Positions 1 to 9,261 of a stretch of DNA of 64,000 bases are shown piece by piece (position 1 is the first letter of the stretch; the number at the start of each line of letters is the position of its first letter). The notes below the pieces were generated by a model, which saw only the letters and a program-made list of their open reading frames with translations, did no database searches and was not told where the DNA came from. The translations under genes and the position numbers were made by a program. The stretch comes from Methanosarcina horonobensis HB-1 = JCM 15518 (GTDB lineage: Archaea; Halobacteriota; Methanosarcinia; Methanosarcinales; Methanosarcinaceae), in the NCBI RefSeq assembly GCF_000970285.1, contig NZ_CP009516.1:2769036-2833035 (forward strand), in the 5' to 3' direction.

Positions 1-1529
1 TAGGATACAAAAAAACGAAAGACATAGACGACTACATGATTGCAGGGAGGAAGATTCATTCATACGTACTTGCCCTTTCTTATGGGGCAACTTTCATAAG
101 CACGTCTGCAATAGTGGGGTTCGGCGGGGCAGCCGGAGTCCTCGGGATGGGGCTTTTGTGGCTCACATTCATGAACGTTTTTGTAGGGATATTCATCGCC
201 TTCGTCATATTCGGGTCAAAAACCAGGCGTATGGGTTTAAATCTCAGGGCTGTGACTTTTCCGGAGTTAATGGGAAGACGCTTTGAATCAAGATTCATAC
301 AGGGCTTTTCAGGGATTCTGCTGGGTATATTCATGCCTCTTTATTCCGGAATAGTCCTCATAGGAGCTGCAAGGTTCCTTGAGACTACACTTGGAATTAA
401 TTATGATGTCGCGGTTTTAGTCTTTACAGTTATAATTGCAGCCTATGTGATAACAGGCGGTTTAATAGCTGTCATGTACACCGACGCACTTCAGGGAGCC
501 CTAATGTTTGTAGGTATGGGAGTTTTAATGTTCCTGACCTACTCAAAACTTGGCGGCATTACGGAAGCACACAGAATGCTAACCGATATGGCTCCGCTTG
601 TTCCGGAATCCCTTGTACAGGGAGGACACCTGGGGTGGACTGCGATGCCTGCGTTCGGTTCAACTCTGTGGTGGACCCTTGTCTCAACTCTTGTCCTGGG
701 AGTTGGAATAGGAGTCCTTGCCCAGCCGCAACTTGCAGTCAGGTTCATGACGGTTAAGGATGACAGAGCCCTTAACAGGGCAGTCCTTGTAGGCGGGCCT
801 TTCATTTTCATGATGACAGGAGTCGCGTTTACCGTAGGTGCGCTTTCAAATGCCTACTTCTATAAGACACAGAACCTGATCTCAATTGCAGTTGCAAAAG
901 GAAATACCGACCTTATAATTCCCGAGTACATTAACAGCTCCATGCCTGACCTTTTTGTTATCCTTTTTATGCTTACCCTGCTTGCTGCCGCAATGTCTAC
1001 ATTGAGCTCACAGTTCCATACAATGGGCACGGCAATAGGACACGACTTTTACCGCGAGTACCTTATGAAAGGAAAATCCGGCAAAACCGTTACCATAACA
1101 AAACTGGGTATCGCAGTAACAATTCTTGCAAGTGTGATTCTTGCATATATGCTTCCGATAAGTATTATTGCAAGTGCCACAGCAATTTTCTTCGGGCTCT
1201 GTGCAGCAGCTTTCCTTCCGATGTATACAGGCGCCCTTTTCTGGAAGCGCATGACAAAAGAAGGAGCTATTGCAAGCCTTATTGTCGGGACGTTTAGCAG
1301 CCTTTTCTGGCTTGTTTTCGTGCACGCAAAAGAAGCCTCCCCTCTCGGTATCAGTCAGGCTCTTTTCGGAAAAGCTACCCTCCTGACCGGAACCTGGACT
1401 GTTATTGATCCCATACTTGTTGCAACTCCACTTGCTATACTAGCAGCCGTTGTTGTAAGCCTTGTAACCAGCCCTCCGTCAAATGAACATCTTGAAACCT
1501 GTTACGGAAAGAAGGCCATAAACAGATAA
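1..1529 (+). CDS. Sodium:solute symporter (SSS family), 5'-truncated by window edge
   Basis: The frame is open from base 3, so the true start lies outside the window. About 509 residues are visible. The first read DDYMIAGRKIHSY and then GATFISTSAIVGFGG, the usual start of the first core helix of SSS transporters. At least eleven further hydrophobic segments follow, with helix-breaking glycines, and a short polar tail ends at the TAA. Family members couple inward sodium flow to uptake of a small organic solute in the cytoplasmic membrane. The substrate cannot be read from sequence. A 12-bp stem hairpin follows 50 bases after the stop. Sure of family, unsure of substrate. Confidence 0.9.
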   Translation, partial: GYKKTKDIDDYMIAGRKIHSYVLALSYGATFISTSAIVGFGGAAGVLGMGLLWLTFMNVFVGIFIAFVIFGSKTRRMGLNLRAVTFPELMGRRFESRFIQGFSGILLGIFMPLYSGIVLIGAARFLETTLGINYDVAVLVFTVIIAAYVITGGLIAVMYTDALQGALMFVGMGVLMFLTYSKLGGITEAHRMLTDMAPLVPESLVQGGHLGWTAMPAFGSTLWWTLVSTLVLGVGIGVLAQPQLAVRFMTVKDDRALNRAVLVGGPFIFMMTGVAFTVGALSNAYFYKTQNLISIAVAKGNTDLIIPEYINSSMPDLFVILFMLTLLAAAMSTLSSQFHTMGTAIGHDFYREYLMKGKSGKTVTITKLGIAVTILASVILAYMLPISIIASATAIFFGLCAAAFLPMYTGALFWKRMTKEGAIASLIVGTFSSLFWLVFVHAKEASPLGISQALFGKATLLTGTWTVIDPILVATPLAILAAVVVSLVTSPPSNEHLETCYGKKAINR

Positions 1530-1580
1530 GAATACTGATAAAGGGGTACTGATTTAAGCAGGTAAGATTAGTACCGACTT

Positions 1581-1616
1581 TCATGGGCTGAATCACTTCA
1601 GACGTTCAGCCCATGA
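1581..1616. terminator. Hairpin behind symporter gene
   Basis: The arms TCATGGGCTGAA (1581-1592) and TTCAGCCCATGA (1605-1616) are perfect 12-bp inverted repeats around a 12-nt loop, followed by an AT-rich run. Its place 50 bases after the symporter stop suggests 3'-end formation or mRNA stabilisation; this role is inferred. The remaining bases to 1776 show no other feature. Confidence 0.6.
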
Positions 1617-1776
1617 GCCTATTTTAAATAGTGAATGTTAAAGAACAGCTGTTTACTTTTTTTCGAGATATTTTTTAATTTCTGTTAAGTGGACTGCTCA
1701 TTGGTCTTAGCTACCAGATATAATTAAAAGTTTTGAAAATAAAAAATTAAAACTGTATTAAAATAATTAATAAGTA

Positions 1777-1806
1777 CTTTTTTTAGACATTCATGTCTAA
1801 AAAAAG
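1777..1806. promoter_or_regulatory. 30-bp perfect palindrome just upstream of a TATA box
   Basis: A C-T7-AGACAT arm and its exact complement ATGTCT-A7-G flank a 2-nt centre, giving 14-bp arms. A TATA-like TTTATATGC at about 1811-1819 follows directly. The position fits an operator or activator site for the small gene at 1902. A bidirectional oligo-T terminator is the alternative. Confidence 0.45.
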
Positions 1807-1901
1807 AAAGATTTATATGCAGTGTAAGCGTATAGAACAGTGTTAAATAATTTACAGAATCATCAAGTATAAAAATAAGAGAGTTGAAAAGGGTGGGGAC
1901 C

Positions 1902-2192
1902 ATGAAAAGAAATAAGTTTTCAGGAACCAGAAAAAAGAAAACCAAATGTACAGCCTGTATAGAATTAATTTCTTCATCAAGAATATGCTCTTTTTCAAAC
2001 ATAAGGCAGAACAAACCAGTTTCAGAAAGGAAAAAGTCGATGATCACCGAAAATGAAGCTCTTGAAGCAGGATCTTCCATAAGTAAAATTTATGATAATG
2101 TAGTATGCAAAACTCCAGTATTTTTCTTTCCCTCTCTGATAAGAATAAGAGCTACTGATGGGGAAGGAAATACTATTGAAGTTACATATTAA
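1902..2192 (+). CDS. Small hypothetical protein, lysine-rich start
   Basis: The 96-codon frame from ATG 1902 follows GGGTGGGGA. It sits about 85 bases behind a TATA-like box and the palindrome at 1777. The protein begins MKRNKFSGTRKKKTKC, has a CxxC pair near residue 17 and no membrane segment. An in-frame ATG at 1884 has no ribosome site. I recognise no family. Opposing frames overlap it, so it may not be a gene; promoter and ribosome site are the only support. Confidence 0.35.
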   Translation: MKRNKFSGTRKKKTKCTACIELISSSRICSFSNIRQNKPVSERKKSMITENEALEAGSSISKIYDNVVCKTPVFFFPSLIRIRATDGEGNTIEVTY

Positions 2193-2689
2193 TCGACTAA
2201 GCGTCAGAAAGTGCTGTGAAGGATAAAAAGGCGAAATTAAAACCTTCATGGATTTTTACCCATGTTTATCTGCTTTTATGAGATTTCATCCGGTTAAACC
2301 AGTAAGAAATAAATAAAGAAACGAGAAACAGAACGGAACGTGAAGAAAAATAAGTTTATTTCTGTCTCAAAACTCTTTTTCAAAAACTCTTTTTCAAAAA
2401 CTCTTTTTCAAAAACTCTTTTTTCTTCTTTTCATTTTATCTCTTCTTTTTTACCTGCCTCCATCCAGGCTGACAGGGTCTTTCCTGAAACGTAAAAATTA
2501 AAGAGTTTTTTCCGAAATTAAGTAGGTGTTTCTCAGGCAGAATGGTATATAATCTGATGAAATCCATTGCATATTTATTGATTTTTCCGACCGATACTTT
2601 ATTTAAGTCTTGCAGAAAAGGATTTGGTAAAATTTTGATAAGAGCTATTTAATAAAATGGATATATAATATTGTAATTTGGGGGAGAAC
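2193..2689. other. Intergenic region with a 14-nt tandem repeat
   Basis: Four head-to-tail copies of a 14-nt unit (CAAAAACTCTTTTT; first copy imperfect) fill 2367-2423 and run into a pyrimidine tract. The oligo-T runs could end transcription from the left. A TATA-like TTTATTTAAG near 2597 and an AT-rich stretch near 2660 may be the promoter for the YihY gene. Nothing else was seen. Confidence 0.6.
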
Positions 2690-3532
2690 GTGAATTTGAA
2701 ACATGTAAAAGATCTGGTCAAAGGGACAATAAAGGAGTGGATTGAAGATGATGCACAGGCTTACAGTGCTGCGCTGGCCTTTTATTTTGTGTTAAGCCTT
2801 CCGGCCCTTTTGTTGTTTTTAGTATATGTAGGAAGTATTTTCTTAATATCAGAAGAGATCCAGAATAATATAACAGACTATCTGCAGGGACCCGTTGATC
2901 AGAGCGTGATTGACATGATATCTGCAATTTTTGAAAATATTCCGGATTTCAGTTCCCTCTCAATAGGCGCATTAATTGGATTTTTGTTCCTTCTCTGGAG
3001 TGCAAGCAATATTTTCAGACAATTGAAAAATTTCCTTGAGAAAATCTGGAATATCAAGCCCGCTGAGTCCAATACTATTAAAGACTTTACAAAAGATGCA
3101 ATTGTTTCCTTTTTTATAGTCATAGGTCTTGGAGGACTCCTTATACTTAGTATAATTATTGAAGGAGTTGTTTATGCAGTTTCAAGCATATTTCAGGGTT
3201 TTTTCCCTTTTTCGCCTTCTATTGCCCAGTATACAGGTTCCATAGCCAGCTTCCTGATCCTTGTGCTGTTTTTCATGCTTGTATACAGGGTGTTGCCCGA
3301 TACAAAGCTTGATTTGAAGCCTGTTTTTATAGGATCACTCGTAACAGTAATTCTCATAACCATAGGCAAGTACGCAATGGGCCTTTATTTATCATATAGC
3401 AACCTTACAAGCATCTACGGGGCAATCGGGTCAATCATAGGGTTATTTCTTCTGATTTACTATTCTTCAATTATGATTACAATTGGTGCTGAGTTCACAA
3501 AAGTCTACTCTGAATCACGAACTTCTCCCTGA
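2690..3532 (+). CDS. YihY/virulence factor BrkB family membrane protein
   Basis: About 280 residues. A short cytoplasmic start is followed by AYSAALAFYFVLSLPALLLF, the hallmark first helix of YihY/BrkB proteins, then five more hydrophobic segments. The family's usual LLWSASNIFRQL and SIYGAIGSIIGLFLLIYYSS stretches are present. The family is often annotated as ribonuclease BN by an old error; it is an inner-membrane protein of unsettled function. GTG 2690 was chosen because GGGGGAG ends 4-5 bases before it. A TTG at 2678 overlaps that ribosome site and a TTG at 2696 is also possible. It stands alone. Confidence 0.9.
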   Translation: MNLKHVKDLVKGTIKEWIEDDAQAYSAALAFYFVLSLPALLLFLVYVGSIFLISEEIQNNITDYLQGPVDQSVIDMISAIFENIPDFSSLSIGALIGFLFLLWSASNIFRQLKNFLEKIWNIKPAESNTIKDFTKDAIVSFFIVIGLGGLLILSIIIEGVVYAVSSIFQGFFPFSPSIAQYTGSIASFLILVLFFMLVYRVLPDTKLDLKPVFIGSLVTVILITIGKYAMGLYLSYSNLTSIYGAIGSIIGLFLLIYYSSIMITIGAEFTKVYSESRTSP

Positions 3533-3757
3533 ACCGGAAGGTTTGTCCAGCTGTAAATCTTCTCTTCAATCGAGGTCGAGATGGTTTTTTCGTATTCTCG
3601 ATCATGTTTGTTTCTTTAGCATGCTTCAGCAAACCCCATCCCGAAATGAGTCTCTTTTCATGGTATAAGGTTTTGTGCATTTACAACGATAAGTGCTGTT
3701 TGTTTTCTCTTTACGCTTATTGTAATTTACCAAATCTTTTAAACATACTTTAGGGAT

Positions 3758-4063
3758 TTATTTCTTTTCAACTTTTTCTTCCTTCAGCACCTTCTTTGCG
3801 ATGATAAAGACTGCGAATGCAATTATAGCGAAATTTATCAACTCTGCCAGAAAAGCTCCCCAACTTATTACTATTGACCCGATCTCAAGGGTTGCTGTCT
3901 CCCAGCCCCCTCCAGGAACAAAAGGTGTGATAATCGGCATGATGACATTATCCACGAGTGACTTTACAAGAGCTGTGGATGCTATTCCCATGATAAAAGC
4001 AACTGCAAGGGGAATTACCTTGTATTCGTAAAGGAATTCTTTGAATTCGCTTAAAAGACCCAT
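3758..4063 (-). CDS. mscL: Large-conductance mechanosensitive channel
   Basis: 101 residues. The start MGLLSEFKEFLYEYKVIPLA matches the N-terminal helix and first pore helix of MscL. It is followed by a conserved SLVDNVIMPIITPF, a short periplasmic loop, a second helix (INFAIIAFAVFIIAKKVL) and a charged tail. MscL opens under membrane tension and releases osmolytes on hypo-osmotic shock. It is shorter than the usual 120-150 residues, mostly in the loop and tail. The adjacent YihY gene converges on it; the 225 bases between hold no gene. Confidence 0.9.
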   Translation of the reverse strand: MGLLSEFKEFLYEYKVIPLAVAFIMGIASTALVKSLVDNVIMPIITPFVPGGGWETATLEIGSIVISWGAFLAELINFAIIAFAVFIIAKKVLKEEKVEKK

Positions 4064-4217
4064 ACTTTTCCACCGTATAAATGAAATAATATAAATTGTC
4101 GGAATAAGTTCTTAAAAAAATATGAAACAATGATCAGAAAAAAAAAATTGAAAATCAGTAACAAAAGCTAAAAACCAGAAGTAAATCTAAAATCAGGGTT
4201 AAAGTCAGAACAAACTC

Positions 4218-5594
4218 TTAAAAAAATCTGCCGTTTCCAGGGAAAAAACTATTTCTTAAGGAAGCCAGAAAGTTACTTTTTGCGTGGTTTGCATCTTCAG
4301 CCCTCATTCTGGCTTCAATCATCATCTGTTCTGCTTCTTTATTCCCTGATATATCCGAAATGATCCCATGATGCAGATAGTTTTTCCAGTCTCATCCATT
4401 ACAAGACTTGCTGAAAGGTGGACATGAAACTCAGTTCTGTCTTTTCTCCTGCAGCTTAGTTCTCCTGCCCAGCTTCCTCTGGAGAAAAGTTCATTTATAA
4501 CAAGAGTAATCGTCTTACCCGAAGTCCCCAAATCTCTGACTGATTTTCCAAGGACCTCCTCTTCATTGAAGAAGTCCCAGAGTTTCACGAAAGCCGAATT
4601 AACATAAGTAATATAGCCTTCAGGGTTGGCTATAGCTATGGCAGTGAGGGAAGAGTCCATAGCCACACTTCTGACCTTCATTTCTTCCTCTACTTTTTTG
4701 CGTTCAGTAATATCTTCCCCGGAACTCAGGGTTCCGATAATTCTGCCTTTTTTGTCCTTCAGAATGCTGTTATACCACCTGATTATACGTTCCTCGCCAT
4801 TTCGGGTTAAAACAGGATTTTCAAAGTGTTCAAAAGACCCAAGGTTTCCGGAGATTAACTGTAAATAAACCTCTTTTGTTTCCTGCCTGCATTTCTCAGG
4901 TATGAAGGTATCAAACCAGTTTTTTCCAAGAATGTCCTTTTGATGATAACCAAGAAGCTCGGAACTTTTTTTGATTATAAGCGCAACTTTTTGTTCGGTA
5001 TCAATAGCAATTATTATTGTCCCTGCAATATCCAAGTAATTCTGTACACGGTCCCTTTCATACTTTAGCATTTGTTCGGCTTTTTCGTTTTGTAAGATCA
5101 GCTACAATCGAAAATATAGCCTGTTTACCTTTGTATTCGATAAGCCACATACTCAGCTCTACAGGTAAAATAGCACCACTTTTACAGATAGCCATAACCT
5201 GTACTGCTGCCTGCCCATTCCGATACAGCTCTCTTACCTTCTCAGCAAAAACCTTTGAGGATTTCAAGATGATAAACTCAGTTGCTGTTTTATTTAGCAG
5301 TTCATCTCTTGAGTACCCCAATTTATCACACAGTATCTGGTTAGCTTCTAAAAAATTGCCTACCTGCTCATTGATAGCTACACCGTCAGTTGAGTTTTCG
5401 AAGATGGAATCAAAACTTCTTTCAGGAACTCTGGAAGAAATATCAGCTTTCTTTTGCCTGGTTATATCATCTATCTGGAAAACTACAAAATTAGGTCTGT
5501 TATCGGAATCTATTACAAGATATGGTGATACGCTTATCCATATCCTGTTTCCATCTTTTTTTAAGGAATCCATCAGCTCACACTCCAAAAGCAA
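4218..5594 (-). pseudogene. Decayed multi-PAS histidine kinase
   Basis: The remnant begins inside a PAS domain (MDSLKKDGNRIWISVSPYL) and so lacks its N-terminus. Frame 1 (5594 to about 5070) holds a second PAS and breaks in the linker, where the family reads TKRKKAEQML but one base is missing. Frame 2 (5071-4322) holds two more PAS domains and breaks again after IMGSF. Frame 3 then reads DISGNKEAEQMMIEARMR and AKSNFLAS, the start of a HisKA domain, and ends at TAA 4218 before the phospho-acceptor SHELRTP. With no H-box or ATPase domain it cannot be a working kinase. The breaks look like single-base losses. Confidence 0.85.
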
Positions 5595-5710
5595 TTGGAT
5601 TTAAAAAATAATATACAAGCCATTCTAATTTATATATAAATATTTTAACTGAACATAAATTTTATAATTTTATAATTTATATAAATTACGAAGTGTAAGT
5701 AAAGTTTTTA

Positions 5711-7000
5711 TTATACTTCAGGATGCCAGCGCTCCATATGCTTTCTATGAGTTTCAAGATAGGCTCCTTTTTCATAAAACTGATCATAGAACTCAAGGTC
5801 AAGGTGATGTGCCTGAAGATAGGGCATGACAAAAATGCTCGGAACTGTGCCCGGAAACTTTCCGAAGCTGTCATAGATATACTGTGCCTGCAGGGCAACG
5901 CATTCCCTGAACTCTTCATTGTGCGGTACGGCGCTGCTCCTGACTGCCTTCGTATCTCTGTAATAACCAGGAGTGTCAGGATTGAAAGGCCCGCCTTTGC
6001 CGAACTTTCTTTCGGTAAGGGCGTCCACCGCCTTGCGCATGTCCCTATAATGAGGGGGAGTATAGCCTTCAAAAACTCCGGAAAGTCCGGTTGGATTAGG
6101 AAGGGCCCAGCGCTCATCGGAATCGTATCGGAAGCCGAGTCCGGGAACTTCGGAGTTTCCGCTTGCTCCCAGAACTGCAAAAGGATCCACACCGTTAAAC
6201 ATCCAGCCTCCAAGACCCATAGCCTGAAGCATTAGCATACCCGCATAGCAGGCAATAGAAAGCTCCGCAGTTACCTCGGATAAAGACCACATCTCAAGAA
6301 AACTTAAGGGCAAAGGATTTTCCGTATCAACGAGATTACCGAACTTCTCAAGCCCTTCTATTCTTTTCCCGTGTACATCATCATAAAAACAGACCCCGTT
6401 CTGCGTATAGTAGCAGATCCCAGCGAGTACGTGCTGGGCAAGATCTGCTACCGGAATTATCAGGGTTGTCCCCGGATGGTTGACTACCCAGGTATTGTGG
6501 GCTTCTACGTAAGGCGTCTCCGGAGGAAGTTTCAGCCTGCCCTCGGAAATCTTACGAATTCTTGCTCTGTGGGCTTTAATCAGGTCCTCTACATCAAAAG
6601 TTCCGCCTTCCGAACGTGTCGTCATTTCCGGGGCATCCCGGGTATCGAAAAAGTAAACTCCGGCATCGTCGGTAAAAAAAAGTTGACTCGTATGAAAGCC
6701 TGCCGCCGAGGGAAATGTTCGTCCTCCGGCACTGCAAGCATAATTCGAAAGAGCAGGTGCATACCTTTCCCCGCGCATTATCAGGTTATGCCAGCCTGTA
6801 TTGCCTGCCGCTGCAGACAGGACTGCAATTTGCTCCCATTCCGTAAGAGGCAGAGGATCATGTTTTGATGTGTACTTAAAATAACCGTCCGGAATTGAAG
6901 CCCCCATAAAAAAACGGCGTGCTCTTCTCCCGAAAAGTGCGTCCATGAGCCTGAAATCAAGAGTGTCTGTAAAACCCGGTGGAATGTTTTCCATATCCAT
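5711..7000 (-). CDS. Nitroreductase-like protein, uncharacterised
   Basis: 429 residues with no signal peptide or membrane helix. Near the start it reads LFGRRARRFFMG, like the RRS-R-F opening of nitroreductases. Then come LSAAAGNTGWHN, and SAGGRTFPSAAGFHTSQLFF with VYFFDTRD, which resemble the SAGGLYP and GVYHYD blocks of SagB-type oxidoreductases. GLGGWMFNGVDP further on resembles the flavin-site segment. I infer a flavin-binding nitroreductase fold, but the C-terminal 150 residues match nothing I know. ATG 7000 lies 9 bases behind GGGGAG. It is divergent from the permease remnant. Confidence 0.55.
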   Translation of the reverse strand: MDMENIPPGFTDTLDFRLMDALFGRRARRFFMGASIPDGYFKYTSKHDPLPLTEWEQIAVLSAAAGNTGWHNLIMRGERYAPALSNYACSAGGRTFPSAAGFHTSQLFFTDDAGVYFFDTRDAPEMTTRSEGGTFDVEDLIKAHRARIRKISEGRLKLPPETPYVEAHNTWVVNHPGTTLIIPVADLAQHVLAGICYYTQNGVCFYDDVHGKRIEGLEKFGNLVDTENPLPLSFLEMWSLSEVTAELSIACYAGMLMLQAMGLGGWMFNGVDPFAVLGASGNSEVPGLGFRYDSDERWALPNPTGLSGVFEGYTPPHYRDMRKAVDALTERKFGKGGPFNPDTPGYYRDTKAVRSSAVPHNEEFRECVALQAQYIYDSFGKFPGTVPSIFVMPYLQAHHLDLEFYDQFYEKGAYLETHRKHMERWHPEV

Positions 7001-7130
7001 ATTCGACTCCCCACTATAGAGTATGGAAAAAGTGTAAAAAAAAGTTACGTTACAATAAAGAAGGAATTTTCTCAGAGTTCTGGAGGTTTGATTTTTAAAA
7101 GATGACAGAAGATATAGAAAGGGGGTTTTA

Positions 7131-8154
7131 ATGGGTACGACAAAAACAATGGGATTTTATGCTGCGACTTCGATAGATGTAGGGGCTATGGTTGGAGCAG
7201 GGATTTTTTCAATTTTCGTGCTATGCAGTAACTTTCCTGTCTCAGGGCTCAGCTAATATCTGGACCAATGCTTTTGCTACAGCAATAATTCTCATTTTTA
7301 CGGCTATTAATTTTACAGGAGCAAAAGCCGTTGGAAAATCCGAGTTTTTCATTGTTTCAATAAAAGTCGGTGTTTTGCTGTTTTTTGCAGCAGCCGGTAT
7401 TTTTTATATGAATCCAGGAAACCTCTCAATTTCTACCTGGCCAAGTTCCAAAAATATCTTTTTTGGGGCAGGAATGGTGTTTCTTGCATACCAGGGTTTT
7501 GGGTTGATAACCAATGCCGCAGAAGATATGGAAAACCCGGAGAAAACCCTTCTAAAAGCTCTTTATTTGAGTGTCATGCTCGTCATTTTCATTTATATAT
7601 CCGTCAGCCTTGCAGTAACGGGAAATCTTTCAGTCACTGAGATTGAAAATTCAAAGGACTATGCCCTTGCAGCTGCTTCAAAGCCTTTCCTGGGGGCTAT
7701 AGGTTTCAAAATAATGGCTTTAGCTGCTCTTTTTTCAACTTCTTCCGCAATTAATGCCGCACTCTACGGCGGTGCAAACATAAGCTATCTACTTGCAAAA
7801 AATGGTCAATTACCTTATTTTTTTGAAAGAAAAGTCTGGAACAGAAGCCCAGAAGGACTTTTTATTACATCAGGTCTTGTTATTCTCTGTGCAAATTTTC
7901 TTCAACTAGAAGGAATAGGTATGCTTGCCAGTGCTTCCATTATTCTTATTTACACAGCCGTTAACGTTTCTCACCTTCGGCTGTTAAAAGAAACCGGAGC
8001 AAAACCTTACATAGTATGGGCTGCTCTTCTCAGCAGCCTTGTTATCTTTGGCATCCTTATATACTATGAATATATGAACTCGAAGACAACACTTTCTCTA
8101 CTAGGGTTTACTGTTTTTCTCTGTTTTGCTGCCGAATGGACTTATAGAAAATAA
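7131..8154 (+). pseudogene. APC-family amino-acid permease with internal deletion
   Basis: ATG 7131, behind AAGGGGG, starts a typical permease N-terminus (AATSIDVGAMVGAGIFSIF). After about 28 codons the frame leaves the family pattern and stops near 7257. A different frame, open from 7192, resumes with YAVTFLSQGSANIWTNAFA and continues as a normal permease to a natural end at 8154. About 70-80 residues (helices 2-4 of the usual ~430-residue protein) are missing and the frame shifts at about 7210. Intact relatives move amino acids by proton or sodium symport. This copy should be non-functional. Confidence 0.8.
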
Positions 8155-8309
8155 TCCGGCAGAGTAATAAAAGAAAGGACAGGATGAATCGGAAAAGTGT
8201 AAAAAATGGAATTCTTAAAAATTGAATTAAAAAATAAAATAGGATTAAAAAAGAGAGTTCAAAATCAAAGTTTTTAACATTTCTTCTAACCTTCCTCTTT
8301 AATATCTTC

Positions 8310-8495
8310 TTAGACTACGATAATCCGAATTTTATTCTGTGAACCCACAGGTAAGCTAGAGACCATACAAGGAGTACAGGAAAACGGCTCTTCAGCATAT
8401 AAAACATGGATAGGAAACCGAATTGTCCTGTTGTCAGATACTCCGAATAAACTAATCATCTGATCAGGATCAATCTTCTTTAAAAGCAGTTTCAC
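8310..8495 (-). CDS. Small hypothetical protein, coupled to cupin gene
   Basis: 61 residues from a GTG whose bases overlap the stop of the upstream cupin gene (GTGA), an arrangement typical of translational coupling. The protein has a CTPC pair near residue 40 and a hydrophobic tail (KIRIIVV). No family recognised. The overlap is the main evidence that it is translated. Confidence 0.45.
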   Translation of the reverse strand: MKLLLKKIDPDQMISLFGVSDNRTIRFPIHVLYAEEPFSCTPCMVSSLPVGSQNKIRIIVV

Positions 8496-8815
8496 TCTAT
8501 GTACTCATCCCTCCTCGGAGAAAAAACTTCGATGGCTACGGAGTCTTCCAGAGCTTTGGCACTGTGAGTTATACCGCCAGGAATGTTCCATGAATCCCCA
8601 GGGCTCACTTCAAATGTTTCGCTGTCAAGAGTCAGGAGAATTTTTCCTGATACCAGATAGCCGGTCTGTTCATGGATATGATCATGAGAAGGAAGGGTAC
8701 TTCCGCATCTCAAAAGGAATTCGGTCATCAGGGTATTTTCCCCGTAGACCACCGCTTTCATCCTGATTCCGGGAAGAAGTTCTCTATACCCGTTTGAATC
8801 GCTTTTGCAAAACAT
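8492..8815 (-). CDS. Single-domain cupin protein
   Basis: 107 residues from ATG 8815, which follows TAGAGGA at good spacing. A frame start at 8848 has no ribosome site. Cupin motif 1 is visible as LPSHDHIHEQTGYLVSGKI and motif 2 as PGDSWNIPGGITHSAKAL, giving histidines and a glutamate able to bind a metal. Small cupins of this kind may be sensors, isomerases or dioxygenases. The substrate cannot be told. It shares its stop with the start of the 61-residue gene, so the two are probably one operon. Confidence 0.8.
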   Translation of the reverse strand: MFCKSDSNGYRELLPGIRMKAVVYGENTLMTEFLLRCGSTLPSHDHIHEQTGYLVSGKILLTLDSETFEVSPGDSWNIPGGITHSAKALEDSVAIEVFSPRRDEYIE

Positions 8816-9261
8816 AAGAAATCCTCTACAATTTTTTCTAAAAATCAAATCAATAAGCTAGCTCTGGCAGAGTTTTTATCTGAAATTATCTCTTTTGTTA
8901 TTTTAGAATTTCCGAGTTTGAGTTTAAACTTTGAATTTTATATTTTCAGATTAGCTTTGAAATGCATCTTTTTTTAGATAAGTGATACTTCTATGGTTGA
9001 TCCGGTACGGTTTCATTGATCCAGTATGGTTTCTTGATAACATTTGACTGGAATACATTATAGCCATAATTTTATATAATAGCAGCTATTATTATTTATC
9101 AGGGCATCTGAAAAAACTCTTTTCATACCCAACAGCTTTTACACCCCCACTCCCAAACCACTCCAAACCTCAGATGCCCATTCCCCCACATTTTTACATA
9201 CCACACTCTCTGGAGATTACTTACCAAAAAGATTATCTCTAAAAAAACCTTAATCTGTTGC
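8816..9261. other. Intergenic region around small-RNA-like copy 1
   Basis: Apart from the palindrome-ended element at 9100-9185, this 446-base stretch is AT-rich and has no open frame with a ribosome site. Confidence 0.5.
9100..9185 (+). ncRNA. Candidate small RNA, copy 1 of 3
   Basis: The 5' arm GGGCATCTG (9102-9110) is the exact complement of CAGATGCCC (9171-9179), closing a loop of 60 nt. The loop starts with AAAAAACTCTTTTC and is otherwise C- and A-rich with almost no G. A TATA-like TTTATATAAT at 9070-9079 is about 27 bases before the 5' arm, the right archaeal distance for a start at about 9100. The 3' arm is followed by ATTCCCCCACATTTTTAC, a possible terminator. Copies lie at 10027 and 11041. 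A structured leader of the GNAT gene is the alternative. Confidence 0.55.

Noticed and set aside
2367-2423. CRISPR array
   Set aside because: The units are head-to-tail with no spacers. No cas gene or leader is nearby.
5723-6868. Two long plus-strand frames within the nitroreductase-like gene
   Set aside because: They mirror a 429-residue coherent protein on the other strand and have no ribosome sites.
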